Shown here: in pieces, positions 17,103-25,352 of the stretch
Position numbering within the stretch: position 1 is the stretch's first letter
Layout of the letters: the number at the start of each line of letters is the position of its first letter
Source: Alphaproteobacteria bacterium
Lineage (GTDB): Bacteria; Pseudomonadota; Alphaproteobacteria; MPNO01; UBA2964
Length of the DNA: 42,005 nucleotides
Reading direction: 5' to 3'
Assembly: GCA_009377375.1 (NCBI GenBank)
Contig: WHUE01000029.1
Location: 1-42,005, forward strand
Translations under genes and position numbers: made by a program
The notes under the pieces: generated by a model
What the model saw: only the letters and a program-made list of their open reading frames with translations
Told to the model about the DNA's origin: nothing
The model's database searches: none

Positions 17103-17342
17103 TCAGCCCTTGACGGCTTCATCCTTCTTGGGCGCTTCCCCGGTGGCCGCAGCCCGATCCGAATCGAGCTTCTGCTGGGGGTCGGCGGCGTCCTCGCCGT
17201 CCTTGTCCTTCAGGCCCTTCTTGAAGGCGTTGACGCCCTTCGCCATGTCGCCCATCAGCCGTGACAGTTTCCCGCCGCCGCCGAACAGGATCAGGACCAC
17301 GACGAGCACGACGAGCCAATGCCATATGCTGAACGTTCCCAT
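17103..17342 (-). CDS. tatA: TatA, pore-forming twin-arginine translocase subunit
   Basis: A 79-residue single-helix protein that oligomerises into the Tat pore. It has [20 protein letters not shown], the [21 protein letters not shown] hinge and amphipathic helix block (written here as [13 protein letters not shown] then [11 protein letters not shown]), and a short charged tail. The Shine-Dalgarno GAGGAGA precedes the ATG at 17342. It heads the tatABC run, which continues into serS. A promoter-like pair lies about 45-70 bp upstream. Confidence 0.94.
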   Translation of the reverse strand: MGTFSIWHWLVVLVVVLILFGGGGKLSRLMGDMAKGVNAFKKGLKDKDGEDAADPQQKLDSDRAAATGEAPKKDEAVKG

Positions 17343-17385
17343 AACCGGGTCTCCTCGGATACTGGTGAGGGTAGTTTAGCTGTCG

Positions 17386-17414
17386 ATCATCGCAGAAAGG
17401 GCATCCCGCTTCAA
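17386..17414 (-). promoter_or_regulatory. Candidate promoter of the tatABC operon
   Basis: TTGAAG (17414-17409) and GATGAT (17391-17386) on the minus strand are separated by exactly 17 bases. They lie in the gap between the FbpC-like gene and tatA. The match to sigma-70 consensus is moderate (4 of 6 and 3-4 of 6). Confidence 0.4.
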
Positions 17415-17457
17415 CACGCGCGAGCCGCCCGTCCCGGGCCGGAAAATCGCCGTTTTC

Positions 17458-18546
17458 TCAGCGTTCCCCGTCCGCCAGCGGAAAGATGAAAACGTGCTCG
17501 TCGATCAATCCCAGCCCGATCCTCTCGTTCTCCGCCGGCATGGTGCGCCCCGGCAGCCGGGCATGGACGTGCAACGCGCCGCCCGCGCCGTCGTCGACGT
17601 CGAGATGAACGAGGGTGGACCGGCCCAGCATCCGCGAGGTGCGGACGATCCCCCGCGCCGCCGCGCGGTCGTCCGGCCGCACGCCCTCGGCGCGCACCAG
17701 CACCTCGGCCGCCGCACCCTCCGGCAGCCCGGGCGCGCAGAGGCGGCCCAGCGGCGTCTGGATGTGACCTTGCGCGACCCGCCCGGTCATCCGGTTGACC
17801 TCACCGAACAGACCGAGCACGAAGGCGTTACCCGGCGCGGTGTATAGCTGCTCCGGCGTGCCCTGCTGAACGATGCGTCCGTCGTTCATCACCGCGATGC
17901 GGTCGCCCATGAACATCGCCTCTTCGGAGTCGTGGGTCACCATCAGCGTCGCCGAGCTGCTGGCGTGCAGGACGGTCAGCACGATGTCCCGCACCTGCCG
18001 GCGCAGGGTGAAATCGAGGTTCGAGAACGGCTCGTCCAGCAGCATGAGCCGCGGCCGGGGCCCCCGCGCGCGGGCCAAGGCGACCCGCTGCTGCTGCCCG
18101 CCCGACAGCACATGCGGATAGGCGTCGGCGTAGCCGTCCATGCCGACCTGTGCCAGCACGTCCAGCGCGCGCGGCCGCCGCTCGGCCGACGGCATGCGGC
18201 TGAGGCCGAACATCACGTTCTCCAGCACCGTCAGATGGGGAAACAGCGCGAAGTCCTGGAACAGCAGGCTGACGGAACGCGCCTCCGGCGGCACATAGGT
18301 GACCGCGTCGCCGAGCACCGCCCCGTCCAGCGCAACCCGCCCCGACTGCAGCGGCTCCAGCCCGGCGATCACCCGCAGCATGGTCGTCTTGCCGCAGCCC
18401 GACGGTCCCAGCAAGCACAGGATCTCGCCCGGCGGCACGGTCAGGCTGACGTCGCGAACGACCTGCAGCCCGTCATAGGCATGGCTCACATGCTCGACGA
18501 ACAGCCCCTTTTCCGGGACGGGCGCGCTATCGTGCGTCATCGGCAT
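17458..18546 (-). CDS. FbpC-like ABC transporter ATPase, probable ferric iron import
   Basis: ATP-hydrolysing subunit of an import ABC system. The 362-residue protein has Walker [10 protein letters not shown] (residues 47-55), the Q-loop [11 protein letters not shown], the signature [14 protein letters not shown] (147-160), Walker B LMLLDEP (167-173) and the switch His in [12 protein letters not shown]-terminal TOBE-type region (about 245-362) is typical of the FbpC/PotA group. The overlapping FbpB-like permease gene and a Fur-box-like site upstream point to iron. The gene starts at ATG 18546 or 18540, both inside the end of the permease gene. No substrate-binding protein gene is nearby. Other trivalent or small anion substrates cannot be excluded. 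Confidence 0.88.
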   Translation of the reverse strand: MPMTHDSAPVPEKGLFVEHVSHAYDGLQVVRDVSLTVPPGEILCLLGPSGCGKTTMLRVIAGLEPLQSGRVALDGAVLGDAVTYVPPEARSVSLLFQDFALFPHLTVLENVMFGLSRMPSAERRPRALDVLAQVGMDGYADAYPHVLSGGQQQRVALARARGPRPRLMLLDEPFSNLDFTLRRQVRDIVLTVLHASSSATLMVTHDSEEAMFMGDRIAVMNDGRIVQQGTPEQLYTAPGNAFVLGLFGEVNRMTGRVAQGHIQTPLGRLCAPGLPEGAAAEVLVRAEGVRPDDRAAARGIVRTSRMLGRSTLVHLDVDDGAGGALHVHARLPGRTMPAENERIGLGLIDEHVFIFPLADGER

Positions 18547-20224
18547 GTCCCGCGCGCGAGCGCGCGATCGCGACGCTGAGCATCATCACCGGCACCACGC
18601 CCACCAGCACGACGGCCAGCGCCGCGCTCGACGCATCCGTCAGCCGCTCGTCCGAGGCGAGCTGGTAGGCACGGATCGCCAGGGTGTCGAAGTTGAAGGG
18701 CCGTAGCAGCAGCGTCGCCGGCAGCTCCTTCATCACGTCGACGAAAACGAGCATGGCGGCGGTCAGCACGCTGCCCCACATCAGCGGCGCATGCACCTGG
18801 CGCAGCACGGCGCCCGGCTTGCGGCCGAGCGTGCGCGCCGCCGCGTCCATGCTCGGCGTGATCTTGGCCAGCCCCGCTTCGGTGGTGTTGAACGAGACGG
18901 CGAGGAAGCGCACCAGATAGGCGAACACGATTCCGGCCAGCGTGCCGGTGAACAGCAGCCCGGTGGAGACGCCGAACAGCGCCTGCATCCAGCTGTCCAC
19001 GGCATGGTCCACCGCCGTGTATGCAATCAGCACGCCGACGGCGATCACCGCGCCCGGTATCGCATACCCCATGGACGCGACGCGGGTCGCGGACCGCATC
19101 AGCCGGGTCGGCGCCAGCCGCAGCCCGTATGCCATGACCAGCGCCACGGCCACCGCGATGGCCGCCGTGGTCGCGGCCAGGGTGAAGCTGTTAAGCGCAT
19201 AGCCGAAGAAGGCGGCGTCGACCATCGTGTCCCAGGTTTCCACCGACCATACGGCCAGCGCCGCACCCGGCAGCAGGAAGCCGAAAAAGACCGGCGCGAA
19301 ACAGACCAGCTGCGCGCCGAAAGACATCATGCCACGCAGCGGGAATTCCGGCAGGCCGCGATAGCGGGTCGAGGTGTGATGCACCCTGCCCTTGCCCCGC
19401 GTCGCGCGTTCCGCCGCCACGACGAGGAAGACGAATATCATCAGGACGGCGCCGAGCTGCGCCGCCGCCATCGGCTCGCCCAGCCCGATCCAGGTGCGGA
19501 AGATGCCGGTGGTGAAGGTATCCACGGCGAAGAACTGCACCGTCCCGAAATCCGCCAGCGTCTCGATCAGCGCGAAGGACAGGCCGGCGACGATCCCCGG
19601 CCGCGCCAGCGGCAGCGCCACCTGGCGGAAGCTCCGCCAGCGGGTGCAGCCCAGCGTGCGGCTGACCTCCAGCACACAGACCGACTGTTCCAGGAACGCG
19701 GCGCGCGAAAGAAGATAGACATAGGGGTACAGGACGAAGGTCATCATCCAGATCGCCCCGCCGATCGAGCGGATCTCGGGAAACCAGTACTCGGCGCGAG
19801 ACGTCCAGCCGAAGAACTCGCGCAGCGCGGTCTGGAACGGCCCCGCGAACTCGAGCAGCCCCGTGTAGGTATAGGCCAGAACATAGGCCGGCACGGCGAA
19901 GGGCAGCAGCAGCGCCCACTCGAACACGGCACGGCCCGGAAAGCGGTACATCGTCACCAGCCACCCGGTGCCGACCCCGATCGCCAGCGTGCCGATGCCG
20001 ACGCCGACCATCAGCCAGACCGAATTGGCGATGTAGCGCGGCAGCACGGTCGCCGCGAGATGGCTCCATATCTCGCCGGTGGGCACGAACACCGTCCCCA
20101 CGATCACCAGCACCGGTATGGAAACCAGCATCGCCACGGCGAAAGCGAAGAGAGGCCAGCCACCGGTCCCGCGGCGCGTGCGCCAGCCGCCGAATATGCC
20201 CAGTCCTGCCGCGTTTGCCTGCAT
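18527..20224 (-). CDS. FbpB-like ABC transporter permease, probable ferric iron import
   Basis: A fused two-domain permease of 565 residues with about 12 hydrophobic segments. Each half has an EAA-type loop for the ATPase. The first is EVSRTLGCTRWRSFRQVALP and the second is DAAARTLGRKPGAVLRQVHAP. Such duplicated permeases belong to the FbpB/HitB/SfuB iron(III) family. The start is ATG at 20224, directly preceded by an in-frame GTG at 20227; AGGGTGG lies 9 bases upstream of the ATG. It overlaps the ATPase gene by up to 20 bases. A Fur-box-like sequence sits about 65 bp upstream. The matching periplasmic binding protein is missing here, so it must be encoded elsewhere. Confidence 0.9.
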   Translation of the reverse strand: MQANAAGLGIFGGWRTRRGTGGWPLFAFAVAMLVSIPVLVIVGTVFVPTGEIWSHLAATVLPRYIANSVWLMVGVGIGTLAIGVGTGWLVTMYRFPGRAVFEWALLLPFAVPAYVLAYTYTGLLEFAGPFQTALREFFGWTSRAEYWFPEIRSIGGAIWMMTFVLYPYVYLLSRAAFLEQSVCVLEVSRTLGCTRWRSFRQVALPLARPGIVAGLSFALIETLADFGTVQFFAVDTFTTGIFRTWIGLGEPMAAAQLGAVLMIFVFLVVAAERATRGKGRVHHTSTRYRGLPEFPLRGMMSFGAQLVCFAPVFFGFLLPGAALAVWSVETWDTMVDAAFFGYALNSFTLAATTAAIAVAVALVMAYGLRLAPTRLMRSATRVASMGYAIPGAVIAVGVLIAYTAVDHAVDSWMQALFGVSTGLLFTGTLAGIVFAYLVRFLAVSFNTTEAGLAKITPSMDAAARTLGRKPGAVLRQVHAPLMWGSVLTAAMLVFVDVMKELPATLLLRPFNFDTLAIRAYQLASDERLTDASSAALAVVLVGVVPVMMLSVAIARSRAGHADDAR

Positions 20225-20287
20225 CACCCGATTCCACCCTGCGCCTTCGTGCCGCTAACGCGGACGGCGCGGGGCGCGCACTATATT

Positions 20288-20309
20288 GAAACTCATTCTC
20301 ATTAGCATC
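20288..20309 (-). promoter_or_regulatory. Fur-box-like site upstream of the iron permease
   Basis: Read on the minus strand, the site contains TGCTAATGAGAATGAGTTTC. This resembles the repeated NAT(A/T)AT-type hexamers of Fur boxes and the frequent AATGAGAATGA half. It is the only AT-rich stretch between the VIT-family gene and the permease. It lies about 65 bp before the permease start, suited to repression by iron-loaded Fur. Alphaproteobacteria also use Irr or RirA, so the regulator is uncertain. Confidence 0.6.
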
Positions 20310-20331
20310 TTTTTTCCCCGCAAACGAAGCG

Positions 20332-21072
20332 TCACACCAGGCTGCGGAGCGCGTAGCCGATGACGAAGGCCACCCCCGCCGCGCCCAGCCCGATGGCCGT
20401 GGTCTCCAGGGCGGAGCGCCACCAGGGCACCAGCGACCAGCGCGCCTTGGCGGAACCGATGACGAAGAAAGTGGCCGCCGTGGCGACGACGCTGGCGATC
20501 ACCGCCGTTTCGCGGTCGATCAGCCAGGGCGCGATGCAGAACGGCAGCAGCGGCACCATGCCGCAGAGCAGAAAGGCGAAGAACGTGCCGAGCGCCGCGC
20601 GCACCGGCGACCGGTCCACTGGCGCCATGCCGTACTCCTCGACCATCATCGTGTCGACCCACAGCGTGCGGTCGGCGGTAATGATCTCCACGGCGCGGTC
20701 GAGGTCTCCGCCCTCGAACCCCTTGTTGCGGAAGATCTCGCGCACCTCGCGCCGCTCGCCCTCCGGGTTTCCGTCGATCTGGCTGTACTCGTGGTGGCGG
20801 ATGCGCGCCTGCTCCTCGATCTCCGCCTTCGTACCGGTGTAGTTGCTGGCCGCCATAGAGAAACCGTCGGCGACCACATTGGCCGCGCCCAGCACGAGGA
20901 TTATCCCGATGGACAGGTCCGCGCCGATGACGCCCGACACGATGGCGAAGGTCGTGACCGCCCCGTCGATGCCGCCATAGACCCAGTCGCGGAGATAGCT
21001 GACCTCGCTGCCTTCCTCCAGCCGCTCCCGAATCGCGTCTGTGCTGTGGTCGTGGACGATCTCGACAGGCAT
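20332..21072 (-). CDS. VIT1/CCC1 family iron/manganese transporter
   Basis: A 246-residue membrane protein of the VIT1/CCC1 family, whose members move Fe(II) or Mn(II), often into storage or out of the cytosol. The N-terminal block YLRDWVYGGIDGAVTTFAIV is diagnostic, followed by the helix IILVLGAANVVADGFSMAAS. A charged cytoplasmic helix pair rich in E and H (about 80-125, EIEEQARIRHHEYSQI) is the metal-binding domain seen in plant VIT1. Three C-terminal helices complete it. The start ATG is at 21072. Lying upstream of an iron ABC permease in the same direction, it fits an iron-homeostasis block. Iron storage/export versus manganese cannot be settled. Confidence 0.9.
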   Translation of the reverse strand: MPVEIVHDHSTDAIRERLEEGSEVSYLRDWVYGGIDGAVTTFAIVSGVIGADLSIGIILVLGAANVVADGFSMAASNYTGTKAEIEEQARIRHHEYSQIDGNPEGERREVREIFRNKGFEGGDLDRAVEIITADRTLWVDTMMVEEYGMAPVDRSPVRAALGTFFAFLLCGMVPLLPFCIAPWLIDRETAVIASVVATAATFFVIGSAKARWSLVPWWRSALETTAIGLGAAGVAFVIGYALRSLV

Positions 21073-21226
21073 GGCTGGTCTCCTGATGCGCGCAGGTGGC
21101 GCCGGGATTGGCTGAGCCTATTGCGGTGTCCGCGCACTACAGCACTCCGCCGCAGACGCGGCAACGGCGTCAAACCGCCGCGCGGAGGCGCGAAGCGACC
21201 GCTCTGTCCGGGACGATCGGGGTCTG

Positions 21227-22006
21227 TCAGGCGTCGCCGTGACGGGGCTCGTCCTCGTCCCGACCGGTCTCGCCGGAGTCGTCGTCGGGCTCGAAGGCGG
21301 CCTCGATCTCGTCGATATCGACGGAGTCGGCGCGGTCCTCCCCGGCCTCTTTGCCGCCTTCGGCCTCTCCATCGGATTCCTCCGACTCGCGGCCGATGGC
21401 TTCGCCGAGGATGGTGGTGACGGGCCGGCTGTCCAGCAGCCCGGCGGCCTTGAGCTCGTCCACGCCGGGCAGGTCCGACAGGCTGTTGAGCCCGAACTGG
21501 TCGAGGAAGTCGGTCGAGGTGCCCCAGGTCACCGGGCGGCCCGGGCTGCGCCGGCGGCCGACCGGACGGATCCAGCCGATCTCCAGCAGCAGGTCGAGCG
21601 TACCCTTGCTGAGCGCGACGCCGCGGATTTCCTCGATCTCGCCGCGCGTGACCGGCTGGTGATAGGCAATGATAGCCAACGTCTCGACCGCCGCGCGCGA
21701 CAGCTTGCGCACCACCTTGCGCTCGATGCGCAGATGTCCGGCGAGATCGTCCGCCGTGCGGAACGCCCAGCGTCCGGCGACGCGGGTAAGCTGCACGCCG
21801 CGGCCCTCGTAATGAGCGCCAAGCTCCGCCAGCAGCGCGGCCACGTCGCTGCCTTCGGGCAGGCGCTCGGCGAGCGAGGCCTCGTCCACCGGCTCGGTGG
21901 CGGCGAACAGCATAGCTTCCAGCATGCGCAGCTCATGCGACATGGTCATTACCTCGGCCGGCGCGGGTTCGATTTCTGCATCGGCTCTGATCGACCCATC
22001 CATCAT
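21227..22006 (-). CDS. scpB: ScpB, segregation and condensation protein B
   Basis: ScpB dimers bind ScpA and bridge it to SMC in chromosome condensation. The 259-residue protein has two winged-helix domains: HELRMLEAMLFAATEPVDEA at the start and KLSRAAVETLAIIAYHQPVT followed by GEIEEIRGVALSKGTLDLL in the second. FGLNSLSDLPGVDEL ends the conserved part. A long acidic tail (about 205-259) is alphaproteobacterial in style. Start at 22006, one base after the scpA stop, with GGAGAG overlapping the scpA end. A second ATG follows at once. Downstream tatA would be expected but an iron block intervenes. Confidence 0.94.
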   Translation of the reverse strand: MMDGSIRADAEIEPAPAEVMTMSHELRMLEAMLFAATEPVDEASLAERLPEGSDVAALLAELGAHYEGRGVQLTRVAGRWAFRTADDLAGHLRIERKVVRKLSRAAVETLAIIAYHQPVTRGEIEEIRGVALSKGTLDLLLEIGWIRPVGRRRSPGRPVTWGTSTDFLDQFGLNSLSDLPGVDELKAAGLLDSRPVTTILGEAIGRESEESDGEAEGGKEAGEDRADSVDIDEIEAAFEPDDDSGETGRDEDEPRHGDA

Positions 22007-22007
22007 T

Positions 22008-22805
22008 CTACTCTCCATTCGCCCGGGACCGCATGTAGATCGGCCCGAATGCGTTGCTTTGCCGGATTTCGAGCCTGCCCGAGCGCACCAGCTCCAGGCT
22101 TGCCGCCAGGGTGGACGCGACCGCCGAACGATAGACCAGCGTCTCCCGGATGTCCGGCGGCAGGAAGGCCTGCAGCGTCTGCCAGTCCGGCACCCGGCCG
22201 AGCAGGCGGCCCAGCCGCTCCAGCGCGTCGTCCATCGAATAGATCTCCGTCGCGGCGATCTCCAGCGACGACACCGTCGAGCGTTTCTGCTGGCTGCCAT
22301 ACGCCTTCAGCAGCTCGTACAGGCTGAGCTCGTAGACCGGGGTGCGGACGATATCCACCCCCTCCGGCGCCCCGCGCGGAAATACGTCGCGGCCCAGCCG
22401 CGGCAGCGCCATCACCCCGGCCCCCGCGGCCTGCATCGATTCGAGACGGCGAAGCTGGAAGGCCAGCGCCTCGGCCAGTTCCGGTCCGCTGGGCTCGTCG
22501 TCGTCCTCCGGCTCGGGCAGGAGGAGCCGCGACTTCAGGTAGGCGAGCCACGCCGCCATGACCAGGTAGTCGGCGGCGATCTCCAGCCGCAGCCGGCGCG
22601 CCGCGGCGATGAAGGCCAGGTACTGGTTGGCCAGCTGCAGGATCGAGAGGTGAACGAGATCCACCTTCTGCTGCCGCGCCAGCACGAGCAGGACGTCGAT
22701 CGGCCCCTCGTAGCCCTCGAGATCGACCACGAGCTCGCCGTCCGGGCCCTCCAGCCCGCCGGGTGCGTCGTCTTCAAACGGTTCTTCGGCGTCGATCGTG
22801 TTCAT
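22008..22805 (-). CDS. scpA: ScpA, segregation and condensation protein A
   Basis: ScpA is the kleisin subunit of the SMC-ScpAB complex. The 265-residue protein has the family N-terminal block VDLEGYEGPIDVLLVLARQQ and KVDLVHLSILQLANQYL, then DYLVMAAWLAYLKSRLLLPE. The C-terminal winged helix (FLPPDIRETLVYRSAVASTL, then LELVRSGRLEIRQ) binds the SMC head. The N-terminus is acidic. It starts six bases after the stop of the M50-type peptidase gene and runs into scpB, so both are in one unit. Confidence 0.95.
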   Translation of the reverse strand: MNTIDAEEPFEDDAPGGLEGPDGELVVDLEGYEGPIDVLLVLARQQKVDLVHLSILQLANQYLAFIAAARRLRLEIAADYLVMAAWLAYLKSRLLLPEPEDDDEPSGPELAEALAFQLRRLESMQAAGAGVMALPRLGRDVFPRGAPEGVDIVRTPVYELSLYELLKAYGSQQKRSTVSSLEIAATEIYSMDDALERLGRLLGRVPDWQTLQAFLPPDIRETLVYRSAVASTLAASLELVRSGRLEIRQSNAFGPIYMRSRANGE

Positions 22806-22811
22806 CGGCGC

Positions 22812-23492
22812 CTAGACGTGCCCCGCCATGGTCATCACCACCTTGTATAGAAACTCCACCGGCTGTCCGATCAGCCACGGAAAAATATTGAGATTCACGC
22901 CGAGCTGCCCCCCGACCAGCGGGAGGATGAACAGCGCCCCGATTATAATGAAAAGCCCGATTCGCTCCATTGCCGCGAGCGGGCGGGCCAGCCGCAGCGG
23001 CAGCAGCCCGACGGCCACCCTGCCGCCGTCCAGCGGCGGCAACGGCAGCATGTTGAACACGGCGAGCACCAGGTTGATCAGCACCGAATTCAGCAGGTTC
23101 TCGGTCAGCCACACCCCCGCGATTCCCGGCGCCAGCACCGAGAGATGCACAAGCGCGGCCGACAGCACCGCGAGCCCGATATTGATGCCCGGCCCCGCGG
23201 CCGCGACATACACCATGTCGCGGCGCGGATTTGGCAGCCCCGCGAAATCGACCGGCACCGGCTTGGCCCAGCCGAACAGGAACGGCGCCCGGGCGAGCAT
23301 CAGCAGCGCCGGCACGATGATGGTGCCGAACGGATCGACATGCCGCCACGGCAGGAAGCTCACCCGGCCCAGCCGCTTCGCCGTGTCGTCGCCGAGCCGC
23401 CAGGCGACGTAGCCGTGCGCCGCCTCGTGGAAGGTGATGGCGACGATCACCGGGATCGCCCAGACCGAGGCGCGCCAGAGGATGTCCATCAT
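22812..23492 (-). CDS. Site-2-type M50 membrane metalloprotease
   Basis: A 226-residue intramembrane zinc protease of the short S2P/M50B type without a PDZ domain. The zinc motif HEAAH is at residues 22-26 in a hydrophobic segment. The third metal ligand lies in NMLPLPPLDGGRV (Asp 155). Five to six hydrophobic segments are visible. The substrate is unknown. In alphaproteobacteria it is regularly found between nagZ and scpA, as here. It overlaps the nagZ stop by four bases (ATGA-type). A role in regulated proteolysis of membrane proteins is inferred from the family. Confidence 0.92.
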   Translation of the reverse strand: MMDILWRASVWAIPVIVAITFHEAAHGYVAWRLGDDTAKRLGRVSFLPWRHVDPFGTIIVPALLMLARAPFLFGWAKPVPVDFAGLPNPRRDMVYVAAAGPGINIGLAVLSAALVHLSVLAPGIAGVWLTENLLNSVLINLVLAVFNMLPLPPLDGGRVAVGLLPLRLARPLAAMERIGLFIIIGALFILPLVGGQLGVNLNIFPWLIGQPVEFLYKVVMTMAGHV

Positions 23493-24538
23493 GCGCTGGC
23501 CGCCTTCCCGCCGCGCGCGAGAAGGTCGGCGAGCCGCGCCGCCGCCCTGCGTTCCGCCGGCTTCCGCGCGCTCGTCCGCTGCAGTTCGGCGCGCGCCAGC
23601 CGCTCCAGCGCCCCCTCGGTCAGCCGCGGCGCGACGTCAGCCACCGCCTCCATCTCGTCCAGCCTGCCCGAACAGTGCAGCGCGGCGTCGCAGCCGGCCT
23701 CGACCACCGCCCGCGCCCGCTCGCCCATCGCGCCGGCCAGCGCCGCCATCCCCAGATCGTCGGATATCAGGAACCCGTCGAAGCCGATATCGCCGCGCAC
23801 CACGTCGGCGATGATGTCCGGCGAGGCGCTGGCCGGCCGCTTCGCGTCCAGCGCCGTGTAGCGGATATGCGCAGTCATCGCCCAGGGAGCGTCGAACAGG
23901 CGGCGGAACGGCGCGAAGTCGATCCGGCGGAGATCCTCGACCGCAGCGTCCACCACCGGCAGCTCCTTGTGGCTGTCGGCACGCGCGCGGCCATGACCGG
24001 GCACATGCTTGACGACAGGGTTTACCGCCTCGGCCAGCAGCCCGTCGCACACCGCGCGGCCGAGCATGGACACCGTCTCGACATCGCCGCCCAGAGCCCG
24101 GTCCCCGATGATGTCGTGGCCGTCCGGGGCCGGAATGTCCAGCACCGGCGCGCAATCGACCGTGATGCCCAGCGCCGCCAGCTCGGCGCCGATCATCCGG
24201 GCGTTCAGGAAGCAGGCTTCGCGCCCGGACTCGGGATCGATGGCGGCGAGAGCCGCGAAATCGCCCATCGGCGGCGGACGCCGCCAGTGCGGCGGGCCCA
24301 GCCTGGCGACCCGCCCGCCTTCCTGGTCGATCAGGACCGGCGCGGCTTCGTCGCCGATGGCTTCACGCAGAGCGGCGACGAGCCGCCCGACCTGGTCGGG
24401 CGCCTCGCAGTTGCGGGCGAACAGGATAAAGCCCAGCGGCCGGACGCGGGCGAACAGCGCCCGCTCAGCATCCGTCAGCACGGGGCCGGCGCAGCCGAAG
24501 ATGACGGCACATGGCGGCCCGGCGTCAGGGCCGGACAA
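23489..24538 (-). CDS. nagZ: NagZ, beta-N-acetylhexosaminidase
   Basis: NagZ cleaves N-acetylglucosamine from anhydro-muropeptides in wall recycling in the cytosol (GH3). Motifs are CAVIFGCAGPVLTDAERALF at the start, LIDQEGGRVARL, the catalytic loop KHVPGHGRARADSH (177-190) with the Asp-His pair, and FLISDDLGMAAL. No ATG or GTG lies in a sensible place. The best start is a TTG at 24538 that overlaps the SPOR gene by 14 bases, giving 349 residues. The open frame goes further up but that part lacks any homology and is the shadow of the SPOR gene. It overlaps the protease gene downstream. Confidence 0.9.
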   Translation of the reverse strand: MSGPDAGPPCAVIFGCAGPVLTDAERALFARVRPLGFILFARNCEAPDQVGRLVAALREAIGDEAAPVLIDQEGGRVARLGPPHWRRPPPMGDFAALAAIDPESGREACFLNARMIGAELAALGITVDCAPVLDIPAPDGHDIIGDRALGGDVETVSMLGRAVCDGLLAEAVNPVVKHVPGHGRARADSHKELPVVDAAVEDLRRIDFAPFRRLFDAPWAMTAHIRYTALDAKRPASASPDIIADVVRGDIGFDGFLISDDLGMAALAGAMGERARAVVEAGCDAALHCSGRLDEMEAVADVAPRLTEGALERLARAELQRTSARKPAERRAAARLADLLARGGKAASA

Positions 24539-25352
24539 CGAGGCACCCGAGCTTGCGGCTCTTGATCCGGTCGCAGAGCGTGCGCGCCGCCTCGGCATCG
24601 GCCAGCGGTCCCGCCTGAACGCGATAGAAGGTGCCCTTCCCCGGAACGTCGGCGCGGACATAGGCGGGGCTGAGCCCGTCGAACAGATCCTTGTGCTGGG
24701 ACCGGAGCCGGGTCCAGGCCCGCTTCGCGGCATCTTCGGAGCGCAGGGACGCCAGCTGCACCTTGTAATCCTTGATACCAGGCGGCGGCGGGACGGCCGA
24801 GGGCGCAGGCGCGGCCGGAGCAGGCCTGGTCGGCGGCGGTCCCTTCGACTCGGCGCCCGTCGGCGGCGGCGCGGGCGCGGCTTCGCCCGCCGCGGGCGCT
24901 TCGGGCGGTGCGGCGGGCGGGGCCGAGGCGGTTTGTGCGTCGCGGCCCGCCGCGGGCTCGGCCGGCGGCGGCTCCGCCGGCGCCGGCGGGCGGGACACAG
25001 GGGATTCGGCGGGCGGCAGCAGGCGTTCCACCTTCGGGGGCGGCTGGCCCGGATCGATGCGGCTGAAGACCTGCTTGTCCTGGTTCGGCACCGCCATTCC
25101 GCCGGGGGCGTCCGGCCTGATCCTGGTCGGGCCTTCCTGCGCCTGGATCACGGGCGCGACCGCGCTGGTGCCTGCCTCGCGCCCCTTGTCGTACGAATAG
25201 ACCACGATCATCGCGAATCCGCCGACGGCAGCGAACGCAATCAGCCCGGTCAGCCCGCGGCGGCCCCAGCGGCCGCGGCCGCGTGTCCCCCCCGCTTCGC
25301 CGCCCTGCGAGGTCACCGGCGGTTCGCGATCGTCGCCATCCATTCGGCCCAT
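24525..25352 (-). CDS. SPOR-domain protein, single-pass, proline-rich
   Basis: A 275-residue bitopic inner-membrane protein. The N-terminal basic segment (RGRGRWGRRGLTG) precedes one helix at about 35-52. A long periplasmic linker rich in Pro and Ala follows (about 85-195). The SPOR domain covers about 195-275: DYKVQLASLRSEDAAKRAWT, then GTFYRVQAGPLADAEAARTL and ending CLVVRP. SPOR domains bind denuded peptidoglycan at the division septum. The ATG at 25352 shares a base with the argS stop. Position between argS and nagZ is the usual alphaproteobacterial one. Confidence 0.9.
   Translation of the reverse strand: MGRMDGDDREPPVTSQGGEAGGTRGRGRWGRRGLTGLIAFAAVGGFAMIVVYSYDKGREAGTSAVAPVIQAQEGPTRIRPDAPGGMAVPNQDKQVFSRIDPGQPPPKVERLLPPAESPVSRPPAPAEPPPAEPAAGRDAQTASAPPAAPPEAPAAGEAAPAPPPTGAESKGPPPTRPAPAAPAPSAVPPPPGIKDYKVQLASLRSEDAAKRAWTRLRSQHKDLFDGLSPAYVRADVPGKGTFYRVQAGPLADAEAARTLCDRIKSRKLGCLVVRP

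Noticed and set aside
17442-17457. GAAAA/TTTTC inverted repeat after the FbpC-like gene as terminator
   Set aside because: Only five weak pairs and no T-run beyond the stem; left out.
21073-21226. Terminator or small gene between the VIT-family gene and scpB
   Set aside because: Only short GC stems without T-runs and no ORF with a ribosome site; I see nothing reliable in these 154 bases.
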